From the NCBI GenBank assembly GCA_024234935.1, contig JACKNI010000002.1, positions 434,001 through 498,000 of the forward strand: DNA of 64,000 nt, written 5' to 3'. Below, one piece after another: positions 16,971 through 25,565 of this stretch. Source of the stretch: Chromatiales bacterium. Its GTDB lineage: Bacteria > Pseudomonadota > Gammaproteobacteria > Steroidobacterales > GCA-2729495. The notes beneath the pieces are model-generated. The model was not told the DNA's origin. It ran no database searches and saw only the letters and a list, made by a program, of their open reading frames with translations. How positions within the stretch are numbered: the stretch's first letter is position 1; each line of letters opens with the position of its first letter. The position numbers were made by a program, and so were the translations under genes.

Positions 16971-17993
16971 TCAGGCCGGTGCGGGCCGGGTCCAGTCATA
17001 GGGATCCCAGGCGACCGGCGCCGAGTTGAAGGCGCTGCGCAGTTCATCGACCATGGTTTCCAGGCTCAGCGTCGATGGCGAAGCATCGCTGCGCCGCAGG
17101 CGCGGCACGATGCCGGTCATCGGGTCATCGGCGATCCACCGCGGCGCATCCGGTTCCAGCGCATTCAGCCGGTCGACCAGGCCATCGAGCCGGACCCGCA
17201 GTGGCACCCGGCGCGAGACGATCTGCAGCCAGCTCTCGTAGCGATATTCGAACTCGTAGTGCTGTCCCTGCACACGCAGCAAGCGCGTGCAGCGGGTCGC
17301 GGTATTCACCGCAAAGGGATGCACCGCGGCCTGCTCGTCCTCCAGATAGCGGCGCACCGGACGCGGCGAAAGCTGCGGCGGGATACGCACGATGGCGAGA
17401 TCGATGTCCGGCAGTTCCTCGATCGTCACCGCTCCGTCGGCAACCAAGGCTTCACTGTCGGCCAGATGCTTGTCCTGTGCGGCCCACAGCGCACCATAAC
17501 GCGGCGAGCCATCCCGCAGGTCGCGGATGATTTCCGGCAACAGCGGCAGCACCGCCTGATACAGCGCCACCACCCGGTCGGGCGCGGCAAAGACGGCGGC
17601 CGGCAAGGCGCCGCTCGCCGGATCAGTCAGCGACTCGATGATGAAACACAGGCGCGCCGCGTCGCGCCGCCGGACCACGCCAAAATCACCGGCGAAGGAT
17701 GCCGCGATGAGCAGCTCGCGCGCTTCCATTGCCTGTTGCGGCTCGGTGAGCGCAAAGACACTGAACAGTCCGTCTTCGTCGAAATGATTGTTGGTAACGA
17801 ATGGCACGGAAACCCGGGGCTCAGGCCGGTCGAGCCAGGCAAAGACCGTGGCCGTGGACGTATCACGCCGGACGGCCGCGGGGGACTGGTTGTTCGGCCA
17901 GTGGGAAAGGGTCAGCAGGCTGGAAGGCAGCGGCGCACCATCGACGACGATATTCGGCTGCTGACGCGCCTCGGCGCAGGGAATGAAACGCAC
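16971..17993 (-). CDS. conserved protein of unknown function, DUF6687-like
   Basis: About 340 residues from a GTG at 17993 (protein VRFIPCAEA). The N-terminal part contains VVDGAPLPSSLLTLSHWPN and FVTNNHFDEDGLFSVFAL; the His/Asp-rich pattern recalls DHH-like or metal-binding proteins and, from memory, the DUF6687 family. There is no signal peptide. No good ribosome-binding site precedes the GTG, so translation may be coupled to the membrane-protein gene ending at 18011. The reading frame is open far upstream, but that part overlaps the neighbour and looks non-coding. Function unknown. Confidence 0.75.
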   Translation of the reverse strand: MRFIPCAEARQQPNIVVDGAPLPSSLLTLSHWPNNQSPAAVRRDTSTATVFAWLDRPEPRVSVPFVTNNHFDEDGLFSVFALTEPQQAMEARELLIAASFAGDFGVVRRRDAARLCFIIESLTDPASGALPAAVFAAPDRVVALYQAVLPLLPEIIRDLRDGSPRYGALWAAQDKHLADSEALVADGAVTIEELPDIDLAIVRIPPQLSPRPVRRYLEDEQAAVHPFAVNTATRCTRLLRVQGQHYEFEYRYESWLQIVSRRVPLRVRLDGLVDRLNALEPDAPRWIADDPMTGIVPRLRRSDASPSTLSLETMVDELRSAFNSAPVAWDPYDWTRPAPA

Positions 17994-18010
17994 GGACGGA
18001 CGGGGCCAGC

Positions 18011-18397
18011 TCAGCGGGCGCGGGCGATCCGGCAGCCGATCCAGGCGACAACGCTGAGCAATACGACAGCCATCAGCAGGTATTGGGGGCCGGCAATATA
18101 TTCGGCACCCGGCGCTACCGGATCCGGCATGAAGGCCCGCCATAGATACCAGACCGCGCCGAGAGTGGCCGGGATGAGCGTCGGCCACAGCGCGATGCCC
18201 TGCCCCTTGCCGGCACGCATGGCTCCGCGCAGCAGCAGCCACGACACCAGTCCGCTGATCAGCATGGGGACGAGATTCAGTGCGAATACCGTCAGGAGCG
18301 TATCGCTGCGTGTGCCGAACACGATCAGCGCAGCCACTGACGCCGCCACAGGCAGCAACAGCATGCCTGCCAGATTCATCCTGCCGTATCCCGTCAT
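18011..18397 (-). CDS. small integral membrane protein, unknown
   Basis: A 128-residue protein with four hydrophobic helices (about residues 8-27, 34-57, 66-83 and 100-122) and short polar loops; the C-terminus is Arg-rich. I do not recognise the family. It is 17 bases upstream of the DUF6687-like gene in the same minus-strand run. Confidence 0.7.
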   Translation of the reverse strand: MTGYGRMNLAGMLLLPVAASVAALIVFGTRSDTLLTVFALNLVPMLISGLVSWLLLRGAMRAGKGQGIALWPTLIPATLGAVWYLWRAFMPDPVAPGAEYIAGPQYLLMAVVLLSVVAWIGCRIARAR

Positions 18398-18506
18398 CAG
18401 CCCAGCTTCCCTCGGAAGGAGTGCCTAAGGTACCTGCTGCCGGGATCCCAGACCAGATCGGCGCAAGGGCTGCCGGCTCTCCAATCCACCCTTTGGTGCA
18501 CCATCA

Positions 18507-18893
18507 TCATTCCAGCACGCGAAAGTGCCCTGCATCGGCTGGCCAACTGCCGGCAAAACAGAAGGCCTCGAGGCTCGCCAGCCGCCCATCGCGCAACTGC
18601 AGAACGAATTCGGCCGGTTCGGACAGCTGCGGATGACCGGCCATAAGCGGTCGCAGCCGCGGCGCTGCTCCCGTGCCAATCGCCGGTGCATCATCCGGCA
18701 CCGCAAAGCGGGTCATGAAACCGACACCGCTGTGGGTACGCGAGACGACGCGGGCCTGCGCCAGCTGGGCACGCAGGGCGGAAAGCGCTTCGCCCTCGCC
18801 CCGCAGCAGCGCCGTCAGAACGCTGCGCTCCAAATCCGAAAGCGGCCCCGGACCATCAATGGTCCCCGGGCGTGGTGGAGGCGATGCATGCAT
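18507..18893 (-). CDS. hypothetical protein, unknown
   Basis: A 128-residue cytosolic protein. It opens with a proline-rich tail, then has a helical region LSDLERSVLTALLRGEGEAL, a central THSGVGFMTRFAVPDD and a C-terminal beta-rich GRLASLEAF part. The composition is that of a real protein and no competing gene is on the other strand, but the family is not recognised. It sits between the carboxymuconolactone-decarboxylase-like gene and the small membrane protein. Confidence 0.65.
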   Translation of the reverse strand: MHASPPPRPGTIDGPGPLSDLERSVLTALLRGEGEALSALRAQLAQARVVSRTHSGVGFMTRFAVPDDAPAIGTGAAPRLRPLMAGHPQLSEPAEFVLQLRDGRLASLEAFCFAGSWPADAGHFRVLE

Positions 18894-18934
18894 GGAGCGG
18901 ATCCGGTTCAGTTTCCGGAAGCCAGTCTAGCCGA

Positions 18935-19510
18935 TCAGGATGCATCGTCAGACCCGTCCGGAGTGGCTGAAGGCAACCGGCAGAAACCCTGCGGTGGCAC
19001 ATCCAGGGCACTGTTGAACTTGCTCGACAGGTTCTGGAAGGCGATCAGCGCTGTCAGCTCGATGATGGCGTCGTCGGAATAGTGCAGGCGCAGCTCGGCC
19101 ATGAGCTCATCGGTCACACCGCGCCCGGTGATCGTCATGGCCTCCGTGTAATCCAGTGCTGCGCGCTCCGACGCTGAATAGAGCTCGCTCGTTCGCCACT
19201 CTTCCAGTGCCTCAACCCTGGCCATCGAACCGGCCCGCCGGGCCAGCGTCGCCGAATTGATGTCCACGCAGAAGCGGCACCAGTTGAGCTGCGAGACGCG
19301 CACCGTCAGCAGCGAACGCAGCACCGGATCGAGCGGCGAGCGGCGCGCATCGAGCGCGCCATAGAGCATGGCCACGGTCATGAACAGGCGCGGCACGCGG
19401 CCCCACAGCAAACCGGGCAGCAGCACCTCGCCATAGCGACGCTTCTGGCTCCAGAAAAACGGTTTGAGATACCAGGGGTAGCTGCCGGCTGGCCTTGCCT
19501 GAATGCGCAT
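18935..19510 (-). CDS. carboxymuconolactone decarboxylase / AhpD-like protein
   Basis: A 191-residue protein of the CMD/AhpD fold. The redox motif CRFCVD at about residue 90 matches the family CxxC, and the following helix NSATLARR is typical. AhpD-like proteins are alkylhydroperoxidase-type reductases; others are decarboxylases. The conserved His that often follows CxxC is not obvious, so peroxidase activity is uncertain. First gene of a minus-strand run reaching towards moaE. Confidence 0.85.
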   Translation of the reverse strand: MRIQARPAGSYPWYLKPFFWSQKRRYGEVLLPGLLWGRVPRLFMTVAMLYGALDARRSPLDPVLRSLLTVRVSQLNWCRFCVDINSATLARRAGSMARVEALEEWRTSELYSASERAALDYTEAMTITGRGVTDELMAELRLHYSDDAIIELTALIAFQNLSSKFNSALDVPPQGFCRLPSATPDGSDDAS

Positions 19511-19637
19511 CGTCTTCTACTCCGTTGAGGAAAGTCCGGATGGAGGATCAGTGTGAAGCTTATGTACAATCTTCGCCGCAAGAAGCTGTAGCGGGACTAT
19601 ATTCGGGCCAAGTCTGGCCTGTACAAGAAGAACAACA

Positions 19638-19847
19638 ATGGCTACTCAAGACAACTCTCCACCCCGACGACGCGCCACGGATTCCGATACCGACGTGAGT
19701 TCCACCGGCTGGGATCCCTATATCGTCGAACTCATCGGCGCCGCCAGCCAGAGTGTGGCGGGTGAAGCGGCCGCGAATACCGCGACCGAGATCGTCGAGG
19801 GCCGCAAGATCCAGCTCATGGCCTGGCTGCACGCACACAATCGCTGA
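19638..19847 (+). CDS. small hypothetical protein
   Basis: A 69-residue acidic protein with an Arg-rich N-terminus (PPRRRATD) and a helical C-terminal half. AAGAAGAA precedes the ATG at a suitable distance. There is no recognisable domain. It could be a genuine small gene; the evidence is only its reading frame, codon pattern and position in an otherwise empty 400-base gap. Confidence 0.5.
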   Translation: MATQDNSPPRRRATDSDTDVSSTGWDPYIVELIGAASQSVAGEAAANTATEIVEGRKIQLMAWLHAHNR

Positions 19848-19919
19848 TTGCCGGAAGAACGGCGGCAGTGTCGCCGGCATGAAACTCTGACCATGTGTCC
19901 GGTATGGACCTTTGGAAAG

Positions 19920-19996
19920 TGGCGCGCCCGAGAGGATTCGAACCTCTGACCCCTGCCTTCGGAGGGCAGTACTCTATCCAGCTGAGCTACGGGCGC
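19920..19996 (-). tRNA. tRNA-Arg (anticodon CCG)
   Basis: On the minus strand the sequence folds as a full cloverleaf. The acceptor stem is GCGCCCG/CGGGCGC, the D arm contains AGCTCAGCTGGATAGAG, and the anticodon stem CTGCC/GGCAG encloses loop CTCCGAA with anticodon CCG. The T arm is AGAGG-TTCGAAT-CCTCT, and CCA is encoded after discriminator G. It reads Arg codon CGG. Confidence 0.95.
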
Positions 19997-20128
19997 GTGG
20001 CGGGGCCGCGATGATACCGCCCGCCCGCGCATGGCGTCCAACGCAGGGGCTCGTCGCCATCAGGTGTCTAGAGCCGGAGCTCGCAGCGCCCACTTGCCAG
20101 TCCGGCGCAGCCCCGCCATCCTTTCCGC

Positions 20129-20851
20129 ATGCCCGCGCCTCAGCCGCCCACACTCGATCTTCCCCAGGACGTTTTCCTGGACATCTTCGATGCAGCGCCG
20201 CTGCGCGACCTGGTGCCGGGCGAGGTCGTCATCAGCGCCGGCGGGAAGGCGGATCAGGTCTTCAATATCGTCTCCGGCGTGCTGCGGGTCTGCCGTACGG
20301 GCACTGACGGGCGACGTCAGGTGCTGTCTTTCCTGTTTCCCGACAACTTCGTGGGTCTGACGGCCACCGAGACCTACTTCTTCAGCGTGGAAGCGGTCAC
20401 CCCGTCGAGGATCGCCTGTTGCCCCCGCCACGTGCTGGACGCGCGGCTGGCCAGCGACCCGGTCGCCGAGCGGGCATTTCTGAACATGATGCTGCGGGTG
20501 GTCGAGGACGTCCTCGATGTGGTCTACAGCCTCGGACAGCGCACGGCGCGGGAACGGCTGGCGGTATTCCTGCTCTACCTGCGCCACTGGCGCCGGCTGA
20601 CCGACCACCTGGCCAACGACAACGATCCGCGCCTGACCGAAATCGATATCCCGATGAGTCGTGAAGACATCGCGGACTTCCTCGGTCTCAAGAAGGAAAC
20701 GGTGAGCCGCAGCTTCAAGGAACTCGAAACTGACCAGGTCATCCTGAGATCGGGGAGCCATCATGTCAGGGTGCTCGACCTGGCCGCATTGAGAGAGCTG
20801 GCCGGCATCCGGGATTTTGCCTCCCCGCGCCGGATTGCCCAATCCATGTAA
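20129..20851 (+). CDS. Crp/Fnr-family transcriptional regulator
   Basis: A 240-residue regulator with an N-terminal cyclic-nucleotide-type beta-barrel (residues about 15-130), a dimer helix, and a C-terminal helix-turn-helix with MSREDIADFLGLKKETVSR. The FNR N-terminal cysteine set is absent, so it is FixK-, Dnr- or Crp-like rather than an iron-sulfur oxygen sensor. It lies 97 bases upstream of a membrane-anchored cytochrome c5 gene, which may be a target or co-transcribed. Confidence 0.9.
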   Translation: MPAPQPPTLDLPQDVFLDIFDAAPLRDLVPGEVVISAGGKADQVFNIVSGVLRVCRTGTDGRRQVLSFLFPDNFVGLTATETYFFSVEAVTPSRIACCPRHVLDARLASDPVAERAFLNMMLRVVEDVLDVVYSLGQRTARERLAVFLLYLRHWRRLTDHLANDNDPRLTEIDIPMSREDIADFLGLKKETVSRSFKELETDQVILRSGSHHVRVLDLAALRELAGIRDFASPRRIAQSM

Positions 20852-20948
20852 CGCGCAGCAATGCGCATTCCGTATAAACTGTCGCCCCTCGCACCTATAC
20901 TTTTGTACTTCGATTCCCAAGCCCAGCAATCAGACGGAGAGGCCGACC

Positions 20949-21488
20949 TTGAGCAGCCAGGACCAGAATTTCTTCAACCTCTTCATGGTGGTGATCGGCG
21001 TGTTGGTCGGCATTGCCGTGGTGCTGATCGTCACGGCACGCGTGGTCGGCAGCGAGACCCAGCTCGCCTGGGTACAGGCGGACCCGGATTACGCCGCCGC
21101 CGTTGACAAGCGGATTGCGCCGGTCGGCCGGGTCAGCGTAGCCGGCGAAGAACCGGTAGCCGAGCCCGCGGCCGTCGCTGGTCAGACTGCGGATGCTGCC
21201 CCGGCTGCTGAAGCCCCGGCGGCCGCAGCCAAGGCACTCGACGGCGAGCAGGTTTACAGCGCAGCTTGTGTGGCCTGTCACGGCAGCGGCGTGGCTGGTG
21301 CACCGAAGTTCGGCGATGCCGGTGCCTGGAAAGCGCGTATCGCAACGGGCACGGACACGCTGCACAAGCATGCACTGGAAGGATTCCAGGGCGCGGCGGG
21401 CTTCATGCCGCCCAAGGGTGGCCGGACCGACCTCTCGGACGCAGAGGTGATGGGTGCGGTCGACTTCATGGTGTCGAAAAGCCGCTAG
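20949..21488 (+). CDS. membrane-anchored cytochrome c5
   Basis: About 179 residues. An N-terminal transmembrane helix (FMVVIGVLVGIAVVLIVTA) is followed by an Ala/Pro/Glu-rich tether and one heme domain with CVACH and the axial-methionine region GFMPPKGG. The start is taken as TTG 20949 because GGAGAGG at 20936-20942 lies six bases upstream; the next in-frame ATG (20985) is inside the membrane helix region. It carries electrons in the periplasm. Crp-family regulator upstream, PPK2 gene 15 bases downstream. Confidence 0.88.
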   Translation: MSSQDQNFFNLFMVVIGVLVGIAVVLIVTARVVGSETQLAWVQADPDYAAAVDKRIAPVGRVSVAGEEPVAEPAAVAGQTADAAPAAEAPAAAAKALDGEQVYSAACVACHGSGVAGAPKFGDAGAWKARIATGTDTLHKHALEGFQGAAGFMPPKGGRTDLSDAEVMGAVDFMVSKSR

Positions 21489-21503
21489 CGGCGACACCGG
21501 CAC

Positions 21504-22283
21504 TTGGGCAACAAACTCAAGAAAGGCGACTACGAAGACCATCTCGCGCCGCTCCAGCTTGAGCTGAACAAGCTCACGCGCTGGCTGCGGCATACGGGAA
21601 AGCGGATGGTCGTTCTGCTTGAGGGCCGCGATACTGCCGGCAAGGGCGGCACCATCAACGCGATTGCCGAATCCCTGAATACCCGCCAGGTACGGATCGT
21701 CGCACTGGCTACGCCGACTGAACGGGAACGCACGGAGTGGTACTTCCAGCGCTACGTCCCGCATCTGCCCGCGGCCGGCGAACTCGTGCTCTTCGACCGC
21801 AGCTGGTACAACCGGGCCGGCGTGGAAAAAGTCATGGGCTTCTGCACCGCCACCGAGTATCGCGAGTTTCTCCGCCAGGTGCCGCTGTTTGAAAAGATGC
21901 TGGTAGACGACGGCATCCTGCTTTTCAAGTACTGGCTGGCCGTGGACCAGAAGTACCAGGAAGAGCGCTTTGCCGAGCGGGCGACGGATCCGCTCAAGCG
22001 CTGGAAGCTGTCACCCATCGACCTCAAGTCGCGCACGCTCTACGCGGAATACGGCCGCGCCCGCGACGCGATGTTCCGGGCCACGCACCGCAGACATGCG
22101 CCATGGTTCGCCGTCGACTTCAATGATCAGCGCCGGGGTCGCCTGAACCTGATCCGTCATCTGCTCGACCATGTCCCCGACAGCCGCGTGCCGGTGCAGC
22201 GCGTGAAACTGCCCCCGCTGCGCGGCAAGCCGGGCAAGGAACGCTACACCGGCCCGGTGCGGCCGATCCGGAACCGCTACTAG
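21504..22283 (+). CDS. ppk2: polyphosphate kinase 2
   Basis: A 259-residue PPK2. Walker A GRDTAGKGGTI and the lid/Walker B DRSWYNRAGVEKVMGF are present, and length fits single-domain class I PPK2, which makes ATP or GTP from polyphosphate and NDP. The start is TTG 21504, first in frame after the cytochrome gene; no strong ribosome-binding site is visible there, so translation may depend on the upstream gene. Confidence 0.92.
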   Translation: MGNKLKKGDYEDHLAPLQLELNKLTRWLRHTGKRMVVLLEGRDTAGKGGTINAIAESLNTRQVRIVALATPTERERTEWYFQRYVPHLPAAGELVLFDRSWYNRAGVEKVMGFCTATEYREFLRQVPLFEKMLVDDGILLFKYWLAVDQKYQEERFAERATDPLKRWKLSPIDLKSRTLYAEYGRARDAMFRATHRRHAPWFAVDFNDQRRGRLNLIRHLLDHVPDSRVPVQRVKLPPLRGKPGKERYTGPVRPIRNRY

Positions 22284-22380
22284 AAATACGCCGGGCTGGC
22301 CGCCTGCACTTCAGTGCGCACGTTTTGCCTGACGCCGCCGTGCCCGGCGCAGCAGCAGCCGCTCCTGCCCGGGGCCGGAA

Positions 22381-22587
22381 CTACAGCCGCAGCTTGTCCA
22401 TCGGACCGAAGTTCCTGCGCGCCGGCCACTCTGGACACAGCGCGTCCATCACCGTCATCAGGTCATCCAGCGCTTCGAAAGGGTCGCGGTCAGAGGACAT
22501 CGGCACAGACACGCCGCCATCGGCAAACAGGACCACCGGGTGCGTCAACTTCTGCTTCGGTTCAGGGTAGTGTCGAGAGGATTTCAT
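22381..22587 (-). CDS. small protein overlapping a nucleotidyltransferase-like gene
   Basis: A 68-residue protein starting at ATG 22587, 26 bases inside the end of the nucleotidyltransferase-like gene, so likely translated with it. Sequence features are PVVLFADGGVSVPM and FEALDDLMTVMDALCPEWP. It lacks an HEPN RX4-6H motif and is not recognised. The overlap suggests a functional pair. Confidence 0.6.
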   Translation of the reverse strand: MKSSRHYPEPKQKLTHPVVLFADGGVSVPMSSDRDPFEALDDLMTVMDALCPEWPARRNFGPMDKLRL

Positions 22588-23128
22588 CCAGCAGTGCCTC
22601 GCGATCAAACAGGCGGAAATACTCCCGCACTGCATCCAGATCAACGATGTCCCTGTTCATCTGCAGCAGTGCGCGGATGTCTTCAAGATCCCGGGTCCGG
22701 GACGGGTCGTTCACCAGGCCCTGCAGCTTGAAGGCGATCAAGCCTTCCAGACTGATCACCCGCAGCGTTCCAAATGGCGTACTGCGTGATTTCGCGTCAG
22801 CCAGAAGACGAAGGGCAGCCGGACGACTTGCGTAAAGTAAGTCTACGCGCTCATCGCCGCGTACATAGTTCCCGGCATCACCGCTGCGGTGTAAACAACT
22901 GTAACCAAGTGCTTGCAACTCACGATCCACGGCATCGGCCCGCCGGGCATCCGTCAACAGATCGATGCCCTGGGTAGCCCTGATGACCTTGTACGGTGCC
23001 AGCGCCAGCCCGCCGATCAGCGCACTGGGTACGCCGATACGCTCAAGGCAGTCCAGAACCTCCTGAACCTGTTTACCCAGTCGGGACAATGGCGCCATCG
23101 ACGCATCGTGCCAAGCTGCGGGCGGCAA
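22562..23128 (-). CDS. nucleotidyltransferase-fold protein (MNT/AbiEii-like), probably degenerate active site
   Basis: About 188 residues from TTG 23128, which has AGGGG five bases upstream; ATG 23098 is an alternative. Residues IGGLALAPYKVIRATQGIDLL follow the nucleotidyltransferase GG...RAT-x-D-x-D layout, but the first Asp is Gly (GID instead of DID), so catalysis is doubtful. The remainder, with VISLEGLIAFKLQG and RDLEDIRALL, matches AbiEii-type family members. It begins seven bases after comM and overlaps a 68-residue partner. Confidence 0.8.
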   Translation of the reverse strand: MPPAAWHDASMAPLSRLGKQVQEVLDCLERIGVPSALIGGLALAPYKVIRATQGIDLLTDARRADAVDRELQALGYSCLHRSGDAGNYVRGDERVDLLYASRPAALRLLADAKSRSTPFGTLRVISLEGLIAFKLQGLVNDPSRTRDLEDIRALLQMNRDIVDLDAVREYFRLFDREALLDEILSTLP

Positions 23129-23135
23129 GTCGCCC

Positions 23136-24662
23136 CTACCCGGCGATCAATCCGTCGCCCTTGCCGCGGTCGGCACGCAGGCTGAGCGCTTCGGCGAGGT
23201 GCGTGCGACTGATGGCCTCCGCACCGGAAAGATCGGCCAGCGTACGCGCAACGCGCCGCACGCTGTCGAGCGCACGGGCGGAGAGTGCGAAACGGTTACC
23301 GGCCATCTCGAGCAGCGCCTGGGCATCGGCCTGCAGATGACAGTGCTCGCGCAGGCCGGCCGCATCCAGCCGGGCATTCAATGCGCCGGCACGCGACAGC
23401 TGTCGCTCTACAGCCGCCAGTACCCGGCTGCGCACGACAGCAGAACATTCAGTACCGGCGGGCGAGGCACCGGCCAGCTGGTCACCAAGGCCGGCCCGGC
23501 TGACGCTGACCACCAGATCAACACGGTCGAGCAACGGGCCGGAGACTTTCAGCTGGTAGCGCCGCACCTGCTCCGGCGTGCAGCGACAGGCCTCGGTCTG
23601 ATCGCCGGCAAAACCGCAGGGACAGGGATTCATTGCGGCGACCAGCTGAAAAGCGGCCGGATATTCAACCGTGCGCAGCGCGCGGGCAATCGTCACCTGC
23701 CCGGTGCCCAGCGGTTCACGCAAGGCCTCGAGCACCGGGCGCGAGAACTCGGGCAGCTCATCGAGAAAGAGCACACCGTGATGGGCCAGGGAAATCTCGC
23801 CGGGGCGGGGATTGCCGCCGCCACCGACCATCGCCGCAGTCGACGCGGTGTGATGCGGGGAACGAAATGGTCGCTGGCGGAAGACCACCATTCCGCTGGC
23901 CAGCGAATGGACCGCCGCTGATTCAAGCGCCTCGCTTTCACTCATCTCGGGCAGAAGCCCCGGCAAGCGCCGGGCAAGCATGGTCTTGCCGGTACCTGGC
24001 GGACCGGTGAACAGCAGATGGTGCCCGCCGGCTGCCGCGACTTCGAGTGCATGGCGCGCCTGGGCCTGACCGCGCACGTCAGCGAGATCCTCAATGCAAA
24101 GTGGGCTCGCCGGCACAGCCACCGGCGCCGCGACCGGCGCGCGCAATTCGCCGCTGCCGTTCAGGTAGCGAACCACGTCGACCAGCTGATCGGCGAGAGC
24201 AATGCCTGCACCACCGAGCAGCGCCGCTTCACGCTCCGCCACGGCCGGCACAACAGCAGACCGGCCGCAGCGCCGTGCGGCCATCAGCGCCGGCAAGAGG
24301 CCGGGTACCCGGCGCAGTGCGCCGGAAAGCGCGAGTTCGCCATGAAACTCGATGCCGGCCAGACGCCCGGGACATACCTGTCCGGAGGCCGCGAGAATGG
24401 CGATCGCCGTGGCCAGATCGAAGCCGCTGCCACCCTTGGGCAGGTCAGCCGGCGCAAGGTTGACGGTGATCCGCCCGTCCGGAAATTCGAGTCCTGACTG
24501 GCTGATCGCCGCCCGCACCCGGTCGCGGCTCTCGCGTACCGCGGTTTCGATCAGGCCAATGATGGTGAACTGCGGCAGGCCGCTGCCCACATGCGCTTCG
24601 ACCACCACCTCCGGCGCCTTGAGACCAAGCTGGGCGCGGGTCAGCGTGGTGGCAAGGCGCAT
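23136..24662 (-). CDS. comM: ComM/YifB-type AAA ATPase (Mg-chelatase-like)
   Basis: A 508-residue protein: an N-terminal Lon-protease-like S5 domain (residues about 20-140), an AAA core with Walker A GPPGTGKT and Walker B FLDELPEF, and a C-terminal lid with a zinc-like CPCGFAGDQTEACRC insertion. ComM is a hexameric helicase promoting branch migration during natural transformation. Length is standard. ubiK lies 24 bases upstream on the same strand. Confidence 0.95.
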   Translation of the reverse strand: MRLATTLTRAQLGLKAPEVVVEAHVGSGLPQFTIIGLIETAVRESRDRVRAAISQSGLEFPDGRITVNLAPADLPKGGSGFDLATAIAILAASGQVCPGRLAGIEFHGELALSGALRRVPGLLPALMAARRCGRSAVVPAVAEREAALLGGAGIALADQLVDVVRYLNGSGELRAPVAAPVAVPASPLCIEDLADVRGQAQARHALEVAAAGGHHLLFTGPPGTGKTMLARRLPGLLPEMSESEALESAAVHSLASGMVVFRQRPFRSPHHTASTAAMVGGGGNPRPGEISLAHHGVLFLDELPEFSRPVLEALREPLGTGQVTIARALRTVEYPAAFQLVAAMNPCPCGFAGDQTEACRCTPEQVRRYQLKVSGPLLDRVDLVVSVSRAGLGDQLAGASPAGTECSAVVRSRVLAAVERQLSRAGALNARLDAAGLREHCHLQADAQALLEMAGNRFALSARALDSVRRVARTLADLSGAEAISRTHLAEALSLRADRGKGDGLIAG

Positions 24663-24686
24663 CGCAGGGACGCAGCAGCCGTCTGC

Positions 24687-24941
24687 TCAGCCCTTGCTGC
24701 CGGTCCGCCGCGACTCGATGGCCTCGAGTTCCGCCTCCAGCGCGCCGAGCTTGTCGCGGGTGCGCTCCAGCACCTTGCGCTGCACGTCGAACTCCTCGCG
24801 GGTGACGAGGTTGAGCTTGTCGAAGGTGCTGGCCAGCAGCGCCTGGAAGTTCCGCTCCAGGTCAGCCTGTACCACGCGCATGCTGCCGGGCACGTTCGCG
24901 GCCAGCTTGCGGGCCAGATCTTCGATGAATTTCGCATCCAT
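24687..24941 (-). CDS. ubiK: ubiquinone biosynthesis accessory factor UbiK
   Basis: An 84-residue BMFP-domain protein: an amphipathic N-terminal helix, then RREEFD-like TREEFDVQRKVLERTRDKL, the UbiK coiled-coil signature. UbiK binds UbiJ and membranes and supports aerobic ubiquinone synthesis. ATG 24941 gives the normal family length; the longer open frame upstream is discounted. It precedes comM on the minus strand. Confidence 0.93.
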   Translation of the reverse strand: MDAKFIEDLARKLAANVPGSMRVVQADLERNFQALLASTFDKLNLVTREEFDVQRKVLERTRDKLGALEAELEAIESRRTGSKG

Positions 24942-25063
24942 TGAGCAAGTCCTCTGAACGGCGCTCCAAAAAGCGCCAGACGCTGCTGCCGGCTGCACCA
25001 GCATGAGGCAACGCCCTCGTCTGAAAAAGCGCAAAGCCTTGCGCCAAGCGGCCTCCGCATGAC

Positions 25064-25079
25064 TGGCACGGATCGTGCT
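25064..25079 (+). promoter_or_regulatory. sigma-54 (-24/-12) promoter for glnK-amtB
   Basis: TGGCACG-GATC-GTGCT: the -24 GG at 25065-25066 and -12 GC at 25077-25078 have the exact ten-base separation, with one mismatch to TGGCACG-N4-TTGCW. It lies about 110 bases before the glnK ATG. An imperfect NtrC-like half site TGCACC is about 70 bases upstream. Confidence 0.7.
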
Positions 25080-25167
25080 TAGTCGTGCTGTCAGCTGCCG
25101 GAGATCGTGCCAGCCCCACCCGGGCCACACAAGCGGCAAATGACGGCAAAACACCAGCGACAGATGA

Positions 25168-25530
<363 letters not shown>

Positions 25531-25565
25531 GCAAACCCCGGAAGAATCGAGCAGGAGAACAGACC

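Noticed and set aside
16971..18242. Upstream extension of the DUF6687-like gene
   Set aside because: The first part overlaps the membrane-protein gene and has non-protein-like composition; GTG 17993 is preferred.
19511..19560. GAGGAAAGTCCGG, reminiscent of the RNase P RNA start
   Set aside because: Only 127 bases lie before the next gene and no other RNase P RNA element is visible.
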